Shown: piece by piece, positions 1-9,339 of the stretch
Layout: each line of letters opens with the position of its first letter
Position numbering within the stretch: the stretch's first letter is position 1
Source of the DNA: Actinospineispora eucalypti
Lineage (GTDB): Bacteria > Actinomycetota > Actinomycetes > Mycobacteriales > Pseudonocardiaceae
Length of the DNA stretch: 64,000 bases
Assembly (NCBI GenBank): GCA_014208095.1
Contig: JACHMT010000005.1
Location: forward strand, 992,001 to 1,056,000
Direction: 5' to 3'
Translations under genes and position numbers: made by a program
The notes under the pieces: model-generated
The model's database searches: none
Seen by the model: the letters and a program-made list of their open reading frames with translations, nothing else
What the model was told of the DNA's origin: nothing

Positions 1-562
1 TCCAGATGCGCTTGCGGCCCTTGATCTGCCACAGCGACTGGCCGGGCACGTCGAAGTGGTAGAACACCCGGGCCGTCGGGGACGAGATGAGCAGGCACAT
101 CTTGCGCTTGAAGGTCTTGAAGTCCGGCATGGTGTCGCCCAGCTCGCGGTACATCTGCTCGAGCAGCTCGGCGAACCGGGGGTCGGCCTTCTCCACCGCG
201 ATGGCGTTGATCCAGACCCGGCCGCCGCGCACCGCGTCGAGCACCTTCGAACCGGGCTGTCCGGCGCGGTCCACGTGGCCCCAGGTGGACACGTCATCAC
301 CCATGGTGGTGATGTCCAGGTCCCTCGGGTCCATGGTCTCGATCAGCTTGGCCAGCGACTCGTCGCTGAACAGGTCCTCGCGTTCGGCCAGGAGGTGCCG
401 CAACCTCACGGTGTGGTTGCCCCACAGCTTGATGTCCCGAGGCGTGATGTTGTCGAAAACGCGTGGCACGGCGAACTCTCTCTCCAGTAGGGGGTGGCCC
501 ACTAGGTCCAACGTACGCGGGTTGGAAATGTTACCTAGGGTGCCCTTTGCCTCAGCGACCAC
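1..562 (-). CDS. Cupin-like (JmjC-fold) domain protein, 3' end outside window
   Basis: Only the N-terminal ~187 residues are inside the window; the reading frame runs off the left edge. The visible end, FYHFDVPGQSLWQIKGRKRIW without its last residues, has the look of the cupin-like/JmjC oxygenase fold, with an H-x-D pair (HFD) that usually supplies two iron ligands in that fold. An actual substrate cannot be inferred. The start is uncertain: the GTG at 560-562 is the furthest plausible in-frame start and has only a weak GAGAG-type ribosome site almost touching it. The gene follows the methyltransferase on the same strand after about 14 bp, so the two are probably co-transcribed. Confidence 0.62.
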   Translation of the reverse strand, partial: MVAEAKGTLGNISNPRTLDLVGHPLLEREFAVPRVFDNITPRDIKLWGNHTVRLRHLLAEREDLFSDESLAKLIETMDPRDLDITTMGDDVSTWGHVDRAGQPGSKVLDAVRGGRVWINAIAVEKADPRFAELLEQMYRELGDTMPDFKTFKRKMCLLISSPTARVFYHFDVPGQSLWQIKGRKRIW

Positions 563-576
563 CTCTCACCCGGTTC

Positions 577-1623
577 TCAGCGGCCGACGAAAATTCCGTT
601 CTGCGGCCGGGGCGAGTCGAGTAGGGCGACCTCGGTGAAGCCGGCTCCGGCGAGCAGCTCCATGGCCCGCTCCCGGCCCCACACGGCCCCCAGCGCCGGG
701 CCGCCGGAGGCCCGCGTGGTGGGTACGCAGAACATCAGGCTGATCGCGTAGCCCAGCGGGGCGTGCGGGTTGTCCAGGTTCCGCTCCAGGTGGCTGGAGA
801 AGTTGGTGTCCACCATGACGAACGTGCCGCCGGGGCGAAGCGCCGCCCGCACCCTGGCCAGCACCGCCTCCGGGGCGCGCTGGTCGTGGATGGCGTCGAA
901 CGCGGTGATCACGTCGAAGCCGGGGTCGGTGGGCAGCAGCTCCGCGTCGGCGACCAGGAACTCGGCGTTGCGCAGGGCCATCCGCTCCCGCTCGGCCTCG
1001 GCCAGCGCGATCGCCTCGGGGGCGATGTCCAGCCCGAAGAACTCGGAACCGGGGAAGGCGGCGGCCATCAGGTTCACCGCGTGACCACTGCCGCAGCCCA
1101 GGTCGAGCACCCGCGCCCCGGAGCGCAGCCGGTCGGTGAGCCCGGGCACCGCGCCGAGGAACCCGTCGACCAGGTGGTCGTCGTACACGTGCCGCCAGGT
1201 CTCGCCCAGCGAATCGCCGGCCACGGCGGCGTACTCGGCGTACGGAACCCCGCCGCCCTCGGTGAAGCAGCGCTCCACGGCGGGCAGCACCGCGCCGAGG
1301 GTGCGCAGCGTGCTGGCCGCCGGCCCGACGTTGGCGGCGGTGGCCCCGGTGAGCAGGGCCGCGTGCTCGGCCGGGAGGACGTATTCGCCGGGCCCGGGGC
1401 GGTATTCGAGGATGCCGCCGGTGACCATGGCGCCCAGCCACTCGCGCACGTACCGCTCGTCCAGCCCGGCCCGGTCGGCCAGCCGCCCGCTGGTCGCCGG
1501 GCCGGCGGCGGCCGCCTCGAACAGCCCGGTCCGGTGGCCGATGCCGATCATCATGGTGAGTGCGCCGCCGGTCATCAGCTCGAGCAGCCGACCGCCGAAC
1601 GCCTGGGTGCGTTGAAGATCCAC
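577..1623 (-). CDS. SAM-dependent methyltransferase with N-terminal winged-helix domain (Rv2258c-like)
   Basis: 348 residues. The first ~85 residues resemble the winged-helix dimerisation domain found in Rv2258c-type and O-methyltransferase-like proteins. The Rossmann methyltransferase core starts near residue 155 with motif I VLDLGCGSGHAVNLM, followed by the acidic motif II region (FFGLDIAPEAI) and a motif near FDVITAFDAIHD. The acceptor substrate is unknown. The GTG start at 1621-1623 is preceded by GGTAGG at good spacing; an upstream extension of the frame overlaps the divergent acyl-CoA synthetase and has no ribosome site. Divergent from the acyl-CoA synthetase (64 bp between starts) and probably co-transcribed with the cupin-like gene downstream. 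Confidence 0.85.
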   Translation of the reverse strand: MDLQRTQAFGGRLLELMTGGALTMMIGIGHRTGLFEAAAAGPATSGRLADRAGLDERYVREWLGAMVTGGILEYRPGPGEYVLPAEHAALLTGATAANVGPAASTLRTLGAVLPAVERCFTEGGGVPYAEYAAVAGDSLGETWRHVYDDHLVDGFLGAVPGLTDRLRSGARVLDLGCGSGHAVNLMAAAFPGSEFFGLDIAPEAIALAEAERERMALRNAEFLVADAELLPTDPGFDVITAFDAIHDQRAPEAVLARVRAALRPGGTFVMVDTNFSSHLERNLDNPHAPLGYAISLMFCVPTTRASGGPALGAVWGRERAMELLAGAGFTEVALLDSPRPQNGIFVGR

Positions 1624-1687
1624 GGACCTACCGTGCCATCCTCCGCTCGGCGCGCCGACCTGATTTCCCGGAGGTAGCGTCCGGGAG

Positions 1688-3277
1688 ATGGCGAGCACGC
1701 GGGACTCACCCGGCCCGGAGTTCCCGTCCACCTGGGCCCGGCTCGACCCGGACAAGCCCGCGGTCGTGGTGCTGGAGGACGGGGGCGAACCGGCCCGGAC
1801 CCTGACCTACGCGGAGCTGGATCAGCGGTCGCTTCGGCTGGCCCGGCTGCTGCACGCCGACGGGCTGGCCCCCGGGCGGCACATCGCGGTGCTGATGGAG
1901 AACCGGGCCGAGCTGTTCGAGGTGTGCTGGGCGGCGAAGCGTTCCGGGCTGTACGTGACCGTGGTGAACACCCGGCTGAACCCGGCCGAGGCGGCCTACG
2001 TGGTGCGCGACTGCGGCGCCGAGGCGCTGGTCACCTCGGCCGCCCTGGGCGAGCTGGCCGCCGCGATCGTGGACGGCACGCCCGGGGTTCGCCGGCGGCT
2101 GGTGGTGGGCGGCGAGCTGGCCGGTCACGAGGACTACCTCGGCGCGCTGACCGCGGTGTCGGACGGCCCGGCGCCGCCCGAGTGCGAGGGCGACACGATG
2201 CTCTACTCCTCGGGTACCACCGGGCTGCCGAAGGGCGTGAAGCGGCCGTTGACGCTGGCCCCACCGGGCGGGGAGTTCCGGCTGCGCCCGCTGCTGGCCG
2301 CGATGGGCTACGGGCGGGACACCGTCTACCTGAGCCCGGCGCCGCTCTACCACGCCGCCCCGCTGGGCTACAGCATGGCGGTGCACCGGTTCGGGGGCAC
2401 CGTGGTGGTCATGCCCCGGTTCGACGCTGAGGGCGCGCTGCGGGCCATCCAGCGGCACCGGGTGACCCACGCCCAGTTCGTGCCGACCATGTTCATCCGG
2501 ATGCTCAAGCTGCCCGAGCCGGTGCGCGCGGGCTACGACCACTCCGGCCTGCGCTCCGTGGTGCACGCGGCCGCGCCCTGCCCGGTGGAGGTCAAGCGCG
2601 CCATGATCGACTGGTGGGGGCCGGTCATCTGGGAGTACTACGCGGGCACCGAGGGCAATGGGATCACCTGCATCGACTCGGCGGACTGGCTGGCCCACCC
2701 CGGCTCGGTCGGGCGGGCGCTGGTCGGCCAGGTGCACGTGCTGGGCGAGCGGGACCGCGAGCTGCCGGCCGGCGAGACCGGCACGGTGTACTTCTCCGGC
2801 GGCGGCAGTTTCGAGTACCACAACGACCCGGAGAAGACCGCCGGCAGCCACAACGCGCGCGGCTGGAGCACCCTGGGCGACGTCGGGCACCTGGACGAGC
2901 AGGGCTACCTGTACCTCACCGACCGGCTGTCCCACATGATCATTTCAGGCGGGGTGAACATCTACCCGCAGGAGACGGAGAACGTGCTGGTGCTGCACCC
3001 GGCGGTGGCCGACGCCGCCGTGTTCGGCATTCCGGACCCGGAGATGGGTGAGCAGGTCAAGGCGGTGGTGCAGCTGGTCGACCCGGCCACGGCCTCGGCC
3101 GAGCTGGGCGCCGAGCTGATCGAGTACTGCCGAACCCGGCTGGCGCACTACAAGTGCCCGCGCAGCGTGGACTTCACCGAGCAGCTGCCCCGGCACGACA
3201 ACGGCAAGCTGTACAAGCGCCTGCTGCGGGACGCCTATTCCGGCGGTGCGCCGGGGTCTACTGCCACCACTCGGTGA
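1688..3277 (+). CDS. Acyl-CoA synthetase (AMP-binding, FadD-like)
   Basis: 529 residues, the usual length of a class I adenylate-forming ligase that activates a carboxylic acid to acyl-CoA via acyl-AMP. Visible motifs: P-loop-like A3 motif LYSSGTTGLPKGVK (~residues 175-188), YYAGTEGNG (A5), the hinge region with YLTDRLSHMIISGGVNIYP, and the C-terminal catalytic lysine in HDNGKLYKRLL. The substrate chain cannot be read from sequence. Its 3' end overlaps the convergent FadR-type regulator by 20 bp. With that regulator and the hydrolase-MFS pair beyond it, it may belong to a small acid/ester utilisation locus (inference). Confidence 0.9.
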   Translation: MASTRDSPGPEFPSTWARLDPDKPAVVVLEDGGEPARTLTYAELDQRSLRLARLLHADGLAPGRHIAVLMENRAELFEVCWAAKRSGLYVTVVNTRLNPAEAAYVVRDCGAEALVTSAALGELAAAIVDGTPGVRRRLVVGGELAGHEDYLGALTAVSDGPAPPECEGDTMLYSSGTTGLPKGVKRPLTLAPPGGEFRLRPLLAAMGYGRDTVYLSPAPLYHAAPLGYSMAVHRFGGTVVVMPRFDAEGALRAIQRHRVTHAQFVPTMFIRMLKLPEPVRAGYDHSGLRSVVHAAAPCPVEVKRAMIDWWGPVIWEYYAGTEGNGITCIDSADWLAHPGSVGRALVGQVHVLGERDRELPAGETGTVYFSGGGSFEYHNDPEKTAGSHNARGWSTLGDVGHLDEQGYLYLTDRLSHMIISGGVNIYPQETENVLVLHPAVADAAVFGIPDPEMGEQVKAVVQLVDPATASAELGAELIEYCRTRLAHYKCPRSVDFTEQLPRHDNGKLYKRLLRDAYSGGAPGSTATTR

Positions 3278-4796
3278 CCAGCTCCAGGTGCCGGCGCATC
3301 CGGTGCCTGGCCAGGCCGCCGTCGCCGGCCAGCAGCGCGTCCACGATGCCCTGGTGCGCCTCGGTGGTCGCCCGCTCCTCCCCGGAGCTGGCGTCCGGGG
3401 TGGGCCGGCCGCTGTGCGCCTCGCCCTGCCGGGACCACAGCGTGATGATGATGCGCAGGAACAGCCCGAGCACCGGGTTGCCGGACAGCTCGGCCAGCTC
3501 CAGGTGCAGCTGGTGGGCCGGGGCCGGGGTGCGCTCCTGGCCGCCGCCGAACGGGTTGATCGGCTCGTCGGCGTGCAGCACGGTGCGCAGCCGCCGGGCC
3601 ACCTCGGGCCGGTCGGCGCGCGCGGCCACCCGGTCCATGCAGGCCAGTTCCACGGCCTCGCGGACCACCCGCAGGTCCTCGGTCTTGATGCCCTGGAAGC
3701 CCAGGTACAGCGACATCGCCTCGATGCTGGCCGACGGGTCCGGCTTGGCCACCACCAGCCCGCCGCCGGGTCCTCGGCGCATGCGGGCCACCGAGTGGTA
3801 CTCCAGCAGCCGCACCGCCTCGCGCAGCACGGCCCGGCTGACCTCGAACTTGGCCAGCAGCGCCGCCTCGGAGCCGATCACCGCGCCGACTTCCCAGCCG
3901 CTGCTGGTGATCTCGTTCAGGATGCGCTGGGCGACCACCTCGGCCAGCTTGCGGTCCTGGCCGGCGCCCCGCGTGGGCATGGACCAGATGGAGCCGGCGG
4001 CGTCGCTCGCGGCGGGCCGCCAGTAGCGCAGGAACTCGGTGCCGGCCTCCAGGTGCTGGACCGTGCGGAACTCCGCCCGCGCGCTCTCGCCGGCGATCAC
4101 CGCCGCCACGATCGCCTGGTGGGCGTCGTCGGCCTCGGTCACCGCCGGGTGCGAGACGTCCGGCAGCTGGTGCATCGCGCCCTGGGTGTACTGCCAGGTC
4201 AGCCGGAGCAGCACGTCGACGAACAGGCGCAGCGTGGGGTTGCCGGACAGCTCGGCGATGACCAGGTGCAGCCGTTCCCTGACCTGCCCGTCGCGGCGGG
4301 CCACCGGGTCCGACTCGACCTCCAGCACCTCGCGCAGGCGGCTGATCCCGGCCTCGGTGACCTGCTCGGCGGCCAGCACCACGGACAGCGGTTCGAGGAT
4401 CATCCGCGCGGCCAGCAGGTGTTCCAGGGTGGTGCCGACGAACTCCAGGTAGACCATCATGGCGCCGGTGGCGGCGCCCGCGTCCGGCGCCTTCACCACC
4501 AGTCCGCCGGCCGGTCCCCGGCGCATCGCGGCCACCTGGTGGTGCTCGACCAGACGGATCGCTTCGCGCAGCACCGCCCGGCTGACCTGGTAGCGCTCGC
4601 GCAGTTCGGTCTCGGAGCCGAGCATCTGGCCCACCGGCCAGCCCCGGCGCACGATGTCCTGCTCGATCTTGGTGGCCACTCGGGCGGCCAGCTTGCCGCT
4701 GCCGGCCAGATCCACATTTGCGGTGCCCGCGGTCGAAGAGCGTCCGGGGCGCGCGTTCGGCTCGGCGGTCGGACGCGCGTCATAGTAGGCGATCAA
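3258..4796 (-). CDS. Tandem-duplicated FadR/GntR-family regulator (HTH-FCD-HTH-FCD)
   Basis: 512 residues, about twice the length of a normal FadR-subfamily repressor. The protein contains two complete copies: winged helix 1 (~residues 33-100, QVSRAVLREAIRLVEHHQV, then RRGPAGGLVV), FCD ligand domain 1 (~110-245), winged helix 2 (~278-345, EVSRAVLREAVRLLEYHSV, then RRGPGGGLVV) and FCD domain 2 (~350-505). FadR proteins normally act as homodimers, so this chain could bind one operator as a covalent pseudo-dimer (inference). The TTG start at 4794-4796 is chosen because GAGGAG lies six bases upstream. Divergent from the hydrolase-MFS operon, which it probably controls. Confidence 0.88.
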   Translation of the reverse strand: MIAYYDARPTAEPNARPGRSSTAGTANVDLAGSGKLAARVATKIEQDIVRRGWPVGQMLGSETELRERYQVSRAVLREAIRLVEHHQVAAMRRGPAGGLVVKAPDAGAATGAMMVYLEFVGTTLEHLLAARMILEPLSVVLAAEQVTEAGISRLREVLEVESDPVARRDGQVRERLHLVIAELSGNPTLRLFVDVLLRLTWQYTQGAMHQLPDVSHPAVTEADDAHQAIVAAVIAGESARAEFRTVQHLEAGTEFLRYWRPAASDAAGSIWSMPTRGAGQDRKLAEVVAQRILNEITSSGWEVGAVIGSEAALLAKFEVSRAVLREAVRLLEYHSVARMRRGPGGGLVVAKPDPSASIEAMSLYLGFQGIKTEDLRVVREAVELACMDRVAARADRPEVARRLRTVLHADEPINPFGGGQERTPAPAHQLHLELAELSGNPVLGLFLRIIITLWSRQGEAHSGRPTPDASSGEERATTEAHQGIVDALLAGDGGLARHRMRRHLELVTEWWQ

Positions 4797-5111
4797 CGAG
4801 GCTCCTCAGCACTACCGGGGCGGTCATTCTACGCAACGTGTATCCGTGTTTACTGAGCGTTCCGGTGGCCATCTCCCCCAAACGGATGTAGAACGGGCAC
4901 AAATCAGTAACGATGATGACACTTGCCGGTCTCTAACGAGTGAGCGGCGAGCAGGTCGAGCGAGGTTAATTGAGGACTTAATAAAGAAGGTTAGTCGGTC
5001 CGCCGCCGGTAACCGGCACCGCACCGGGCGGACGCGCCGGAAATGTTGCGTGGACAAGATCCGGTATCGATACAGTCAACCAGAGTGGGGCACTCAAAGG
5101 AGGGCTAGCGC
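4797..5111. promoter_or_regulatory. Divergent promoter region between FadR-type regulator and hydrolase operon
   Basis: 315 bp without a credible gene and clearly richer in A/T than its surroundings (for example 4960-4990). It must hold promoters for both directions. The plus-strand hydrolase has a strong ribosome site AAAGGAGGG at about 5096-5104. A possible plus-strand -10 is TACAGT near 5071, but the -35 is not convincing. I found no clear FadR-type TGGT-N3-ACCA palindrome. Confidence 0.5.
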
Positions 5112-6062
5112 ATGCCAGTTCACCCGGAAGCGGAGCAACTGTTGGCCGCGATCGCCGAGGCCGGGCTTCCGCCGACGGAGGAGCTGACGGTGCCGGCCGC
5201 CCGCGCGTCCACGGCCGGCTTCCTCGAGCTGCAGGGTGAGCCCACGGCGCTGGCCTCGGTGGATGCGCGCACGGTGCCGGGTCCGGCCGGGGCGATCCCG
5301 GTGCGGGTGTACACGCCGGCCGGCGACGGCCCGCTGCCCGTGGTGGTCTACCTCCACGGGGGCGGGTGGGTGATCGGCGACCTGGACGTCGTGGACAAGC
5401 CGTGCCGGCAGATCGCCGCGTCCACCGGCGCGATCGTGGTGTCGGTGGACTACCGGCTGGCCCCGGAGCACCCGTACCCGGCGCCCTTCGACGACTGCTA
5501 CGCGGCCACCGCCTGGGTGGCCGAGCACGCCGGCGAGCTGGGCGGTGACCCCGCGCGGCTGGCCGTCGCCGGGGACAGCGCGGGCGGCAATCTGGCCGCC
5601 GCCGTCGCCCTGGCCGCCCGGGACCGGGGCGGCCCGGCGCTGAGCGCCCAGCTGCTGCTCTACCCGGTGATCGACTTCAACTTCGGCACCCCGTCCTACT
5701 CGGAGAACGCCGAGGGCTACCTGCTGAACAGGGCGTCCATGCAGTGGTTCTGGGCGCACTACCTCGGCGCCCAGGAGCTGGGCGCGGACCCGTACATCTG
5801 CCCCGGCCGCGCGGCCTCGCTGGCCGACCTGCCGCCGGCGTACGTGGCCACCTGCGAGTACGACCCGCTGCGCGACGAGGGGGAGTCCTACGCCCAGCGC
5901 CTGGCCGCCGACGGGGTGACGGTCACCGCCCGCCGCTACGAGGGCATGCCGCACGGCTTCCTCTGGATGCAGGCCGCGCTGCCGAGCACCGCGACCGTGT
6001 TCGAGGAGATGGCCGGCGTGCTGGAGGCCGCCTGGGCCGGCGTCGCCGCGGTACGGCCATGA
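5112..6062 (+). CDS. Alpha/beta hydrolase, hormone-sensitive-lipase (HSL) family esterase
   Basis: 316 residues. It carries the HSL-family oxyanion motif HGGGW (~residue 86), the nucleophile elbow GDSAGG (~155), an acid residue region CEYDPLRDEG (~246) and the catalytic His in MPHGFLWM (~281), so the serine-hydrolase triad looks intact. Such enzymes hydrolyse short acyl esters; the natural substrate is unknown. No signal peptide, so cytoplasmic. Strong ribosome site before the ATG. Its TGA overlaps the ATG of the MFS gene (ATGA), implying a translationally coupled import-and-hydrolyse operon. Confidence 0.9.
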   Translation: MPVHPEAEQLLAAIAEAGLPPTEELTVPAARASTAGFLELQGEPTALASVDARTVPGPAGAIPVRVYTPAGDGPLPVVVYLHGGGWVIGDLDVVDKPCRQIAASTGAIVVSVDYRLAPEHPYPAPFDDCYAATAWVAEHAGELGGDPARLAVAGDSAGGNLAAAVALAARDRGGPALSAQLLLYPVIDFNFGTPSYSENAEGYLLNRASMQWFWAHYLGAQELGADPYICPGRAASLADLPPAYVATCEYDPLRDEGESYAQRLAADGVTVTARRYEGMPHGFLWMQAALPSTATVFEEMAGVLEAAWAGVAAVRP

Positions 6063-7417
6063 GCCTCGGCGCCGACCAGAGCAGGGCCGACCAGGGCGAG
6101 CTGACCAGGCGCGCGGTGGCCAAGGCCGGCCGCCGGCTGGTCTGGGTGCTGGTGTTGATGTACGTGATCAACTACCTGGACCGGGTGAACGTGGGCTTCG
6201 CCGCGCTCACCATGAACCGTGACCTGGGCCTCTCCAACGCCGCCTACGGGCTGGGCGCCGGGCTGTTCTTCATCGGCTACTTCCTGTTCGAGGTGCCGAG
6301 CAACCTGATCCTGCACAAGGTCGGCGCCCGGCTCTGGATGGCCCGGATCATGATCTCCTGGGGCATCCTGGCCAGCGCGATGGCCTTCATCCAGGGTCCG
6401 GGGACGTTCTACCTGGTGCGGTTCCTCCTCGGCTTCGCCGAGGCCGGCTTCTTCCCCGGCATCGTGCTGTACCTGACCTACTGGTTCCCCAGGGCCAACC
6501 GGGCCAAGGTGATGTCGCTGTTCATGCTGGGGGTGCCGCTGGCCTCGGTGTTCGGTGCGCCGGTGTCCACCTGGCTGATCCAGAACGGGTCGGGCGTCCT
6601 CGGCTTCGAACAGGGCTGGCGGACCATGTACTTCATCGAGGGGCTGCCGGCCATCGTGCTCGGTTGCCTGGTCTTCGCGCTGCTGCCCAGCCGGCCGGAC
6701 AAGGCCCGCTGGCTCAGCGAGGACGAGGCGCGCGCGTTGAGCGCGACCATCGCCGCCGAGGACGCCGCGCGGGTGCCGCACCAGCCGACGGTGTGGCGGG
6801 CGATGCGGCACCCGAAGGTGGTCGCCCTGTCCGCCGTGTACTTCGGCGTGGTGTTCGGGCTGTACGGGCTCGGCTTCTTCCTGCCGAAGATCATCTCGGG
6901 AATGCAGCAGCAGTACGGGGTGAAGTTCTCCCTGGTGCAGGTCGGCCTGATCACCGCGATCCCGTACGCGGTCGGCGCGGTGGTCATGCTGCTCAACGCG
7001 CGGCACTCGGACCGCTCCGGGGACCGGGTCTGGCACACCGCGGTTCCGGCGTTCGTCGGCGCCGCCGGGGTCGCCACCGCGCTGTACATGAACTCGCCCG
7101 TGCTGGCCATCGCCGCGCTCACCGTGTGCACGGCGGGCGTGCTCGCGGCGATCCCCGTGGTGTGGCAGCTGCCGACCGCCTTCCTCGGCGGGTTCGGCGC
7201 GGCGGCGGGTATCGCGCTGATCAACTCGTTCGGCAACCTGAGCGGGTTCCTCGGTCCGTACCTGACCGGCAAGCTGAGCGACCTGACCGGCAGCTTCCAG
7301 GCCGGCATGTGGGTGATCGCCGGCTTCATGGCGGCGGCCGGGGTGATCGTGCTGTCCCTGCGCCGGGAAGCCGCGTCGGAAGCCGCGTCGGACGTCGGGC
7401 CGGACCAGGGTGGCTGA
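6059..7417 (+). CDS. MFS transporter, anion:cation symporter (ACS) type
   Basis: 452 residues with about 12 hydrophobic segments. The first transmembrane segment YVINYLDRVNVGFAAL is typical of the ACS subfamily (phthalate, tartrate, hexuronate, 4-hydroxyphenylacetate permeases), as is the segment ending EVPSNLILHKVGARLWMARI. It most likely imports an organic anion by proton symport; the substrate is not determined. Start ATG 6059-6061 overlaps the hydrolase stop by four bases. The 3' end overlaps the start of cobL by eight bases, so cobL may be read from the same transcript although it has an unrelated role. Confidence 0.9.
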   Translation: MSLGADQSRADQGELTRRAVAKAGRRLVWVLVLMYVINYLDRVNVGFAALTMNRDLGLSNAAYGLGAGLFFIGYFLFEVPSNLILHKVGARLWMARIMISWGILASAMAFIQGPGTFYLVRFLLGFAEAGFFPGIVLYLTYWFPRANRAKVMSLFMLGVPLASVFGAPVSTWLIQNGSGVLGFEQGWRTMYFIEGLPAIVLGCLVFALLPSRPDKARWLSEDEARALSATIAAEDAARVPHQPTVWRAMRHPKVVALSAVYFGVVFGLYGLGFFLPKIISGMQQQYGVKFSLVQVGLITAIPYAVGAVVMLLNARHSDRSGDRVWHTAVPAFVGAAGVATALYMNSPVLAIAALTVCTAGVLAAIPVVWQLPTAFLGGFGAAAGIALINSFGNLSGFLGPYLTGKLSDLTGSFQAGMWVIAGFMAAAGVIVLSLRREAASEAASDVGPDQGG

Positions 7418-8615
7418 TCGCCCGGTCGCCGTGGTGGGCATCGGCGCGGACGGCCTGGCCGGGCTCGCCAAGGCCGCCCGGGACGCGGTCGCCGCCGCCG
7501 AGGTGGTGCTCGGCGGCCGCCGGCAGCTGGCGCTGCTGGGTGACCACCCCGGCCGGCTGGTCGAATGGCCGAGCCCGATGCTGCCCGCCCTGCCCGGGCT
7601 GTTCGAGCGGTTCTCCGGTGCCCGGGTCTGCGCACTGGCCAGCGGGGACCCGATGTTCTACGGGCTGGGCGCCACGCTGGCCAGGGTGCTCGGGCCGGAC
7701 CGCATCGAGGTGCACCCGCACCCGTCCTCGCTGTCCCTGGCCTGCGCGCGGCTGCGCTGGGCGCAGCAGGACGTGGCCGTGCTGAGCGCCGTGGGCCGGC
7801 CGCTGGACCGGTTGCGTGCGCGGCTGGCGCCCGGCCGGCGGCTGCTGGTGCTGGTGCCGGACGCCTCCGGCCCGGCATCGGTGGCCCGGCTGCTCGCCGA
7901 GGAGGGCTACGAGGCCAGCGAGCTGACCGTGCTGGAGCAGTTGGGCGGGCCGGAGGAACGGATCTACGCCGGCAAGGCGGGCGCCTGGGCACACGCGCCG
8001 GGGGACGCGCTGGCCGTGGTCGCGGTGCATTGCGACGCCGAGGCGGCCGGGCGTTCACCCCTGCCCGGCCTCCCGGACGAGGCGTTCGAGCACGACGGGC
8101 AGCTGACCAAGCGGGAGATCCGCGCGCTCACCCTGGCCAACCTGGCGCCGCTGCCCGACCGGCTGCTCTGGGACGTCGGCGCGGGCGCGGGCAGCGTGGC
8201 GATCGAATGGCTGCGCGCCCAGCCGGCCGGCCGGGCCATCGCGGTGGAGCGGGACCCGGAACGGGCCGACCGCATCGGCCGCAACGCCGCCCGGCTGGGC
8301 GTGCCGGAGCTGCGCGTGGTGCGCGCATCGGCGCCGGAGGGGCTGCGCGACCTGGAACAACCGGACGTGGTGTTCGTCGGCGGCGGGGTCACCGGGCCCG
8401 GCGTGCTGGAGACCTGCTGGGCGGCGCTCCGCCCGGGCGGGCGGCTGGTGGCCAACGCGGTGACCGTTCAGTCCGAGGCGCTGCTCGGCGCCTGGCACGC
8501 CGACCGGGGCGGCTCGCTGACCCGGCTGTCGGTGCAGCGGGCCGTGCCGGTCGGCCGGTTCACCGGCTGGCGGCCCGCGCTCCCGGTGACCCAGTGGGTG
8601 GCCGACAAGCCGTGA
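7410..8615 (+). CDS. cobL: Precorrin-6Y C5,15-methyltransferase, CbiE-CbiT fusion
   Basis: 401 residues. The N-terminal half (~1-205) is the tetrapyrrole methylase CbiE domain, with the early glycine-rich VVGIGADG and the ASGDPMFYGLG motif. The C-terminal half (~225-401) is a CbiT domain, with TKREIRALTLANL and the SAM motif LLWDVGAGAGSVAIEW. CobL methylates precorrin-6Y at C5 and C15 and decarboxylates the acetate side chain in aerobic-type cobalamin synthesis. The GTG at 7410 has a weak CCAGG site and lies inside the end of the MFS gene. cobK and cobH lie further along the window but not adjacent, so the pathway genes are broken up here. Confidence 0.93.
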   Translation: MADRPVAVVGIGADGLAGLAKAARDAVAAAEVVLGGRRQLALLGDHPGRLVEWPSPMLPALPGLFERFSGARVCALASGDPMFYGLGATLARVLGPDRIEVHPHPSSLSLACARLRWAQQDVAVLSAVGRPLDRLRARLAPGRRLLVLVPDASGPASVARLLAEEGYEASELTVLEQLGGPEERIYAGKAGAWAHAPGDALAVVAVHCDAEAAGRSPLPGLPDEAFEHDGQLTKREIRALTLANLAPLPDRLLWDVGAGAGSVAIEWLRAQPAGRAIAVERDPERADRIGRNAARLGVPELRVVRASAPEGLRDLEQPDVVFVGGGVTGPGVLETCWAALRPGGRLVANAVTVQSEALLGAWHADRGGSLTRLSVQRAVPVGRFTGWRPALPVTQWVADKP

Positions 8616-8619
8616 CCGG

Positions 8620-9339
8620 CTACCAGGGAACCGGGCCGGAGCGGTCGAAGAAGCCGCCGGTGGGGCCGTCCGGGCCGACGGCGGCCAGCTGGACGATCGC
8701 GTCGGTGCCCTCCTCGACGGTCTGCGGGCCGGAGTTGCCGTTCAGGTCGGTGGCCGTGTAGCCGGGGTCGACCGCGTTCACCCGGAACCCGGGCAGCGCC
8801 TTCGCGTACTGGGTGGTGAGCATGTTCAGCGCCGACTTGGAGGAGGGGTAGGTCAGGGAAATGACCGTGGACTCCACCCGGTCCCGGTCACCGGTGACCG
8901 CCAGGGAACCCATCCCGCTGGACACCATGACGATCCGGGGCCGGGCCGAGCGGCGCAGCAGCGGCAGGAACGCCCTGGTCACCCGGACCGGGCCGAACAC
9001 GTTCGTCTCGTAGCAGGCGCGCATCTCGTCCGGCCCGGTCTCCAGGGGCGGTACCCGTGACCCGATGACGCCGGCGTTGTTGATCAGCACGTCCAGGCGG
9101 CCGTGCGCCCGCCCGACCTGGTCGGCCGCGGCCGCCACCGACTCGTCCGAGGTGACGTCCAGCGCCACCAGCTCGGCGGACAGGCCGTCCGCCGCCAGCT
9201 CGGCCACCGCCTTCGCACCCCGCTCGGCGTCCCGGGCACCGATCAGCACGGTCCAGCCGGATCGGGCGAGCCGGCGCGCCGAGGTCAGCCCCAGGCCCTT
9301 GTTCGCGCCGGTGACCAGCGCAATCGTCGTCTCTGTCAT
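8620..9339 (-). CDS. SDR family NAD(P)-dependent oxidoreductase
   Basis: 239 residues. Classical short-chain dehydrogenase features: nucleotide-binding TGANKGLG near the N terminus, NNAG (~residue 85), the catalytic Ser in VSSGMGS and the YPSSK Y-x3-K pair. The C terminus includes VDPGYTATDLN. Resembles the carbonyl-reductase-like SDRs often paired with a divergent XRE/MmyB regulator in actinomycetes, as seen here with the next gene. Start ATG 9337-9339 was chosen; GGAGG is only one base upstream, so a start at GTG 9354 is a possible alternative. Its 3' end meets that of cobL with a 4-bp gap. Confidence 0.87.
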   Translation of the reverse strand: MTETTIALVTGANKGLGLTSARRLARSGWTVLIGARDAERGAKAVAELAADGLSAELVALDVTSDESVAAAADQVGRAHGRLDVLINNAGVIGSRVPPLETGPDEMRACYETNVFGPVRVTRAFLPLLRRSARPRIVMVSSGMGSLAVTGDRDRVESTVISLTYPSSKSALNMLTTQYAKALPGFRVNAVDPGYTATDLNGNSGPQTVEEGTDAIVQLAAVGPDGPTGGFFDRSGPVPW

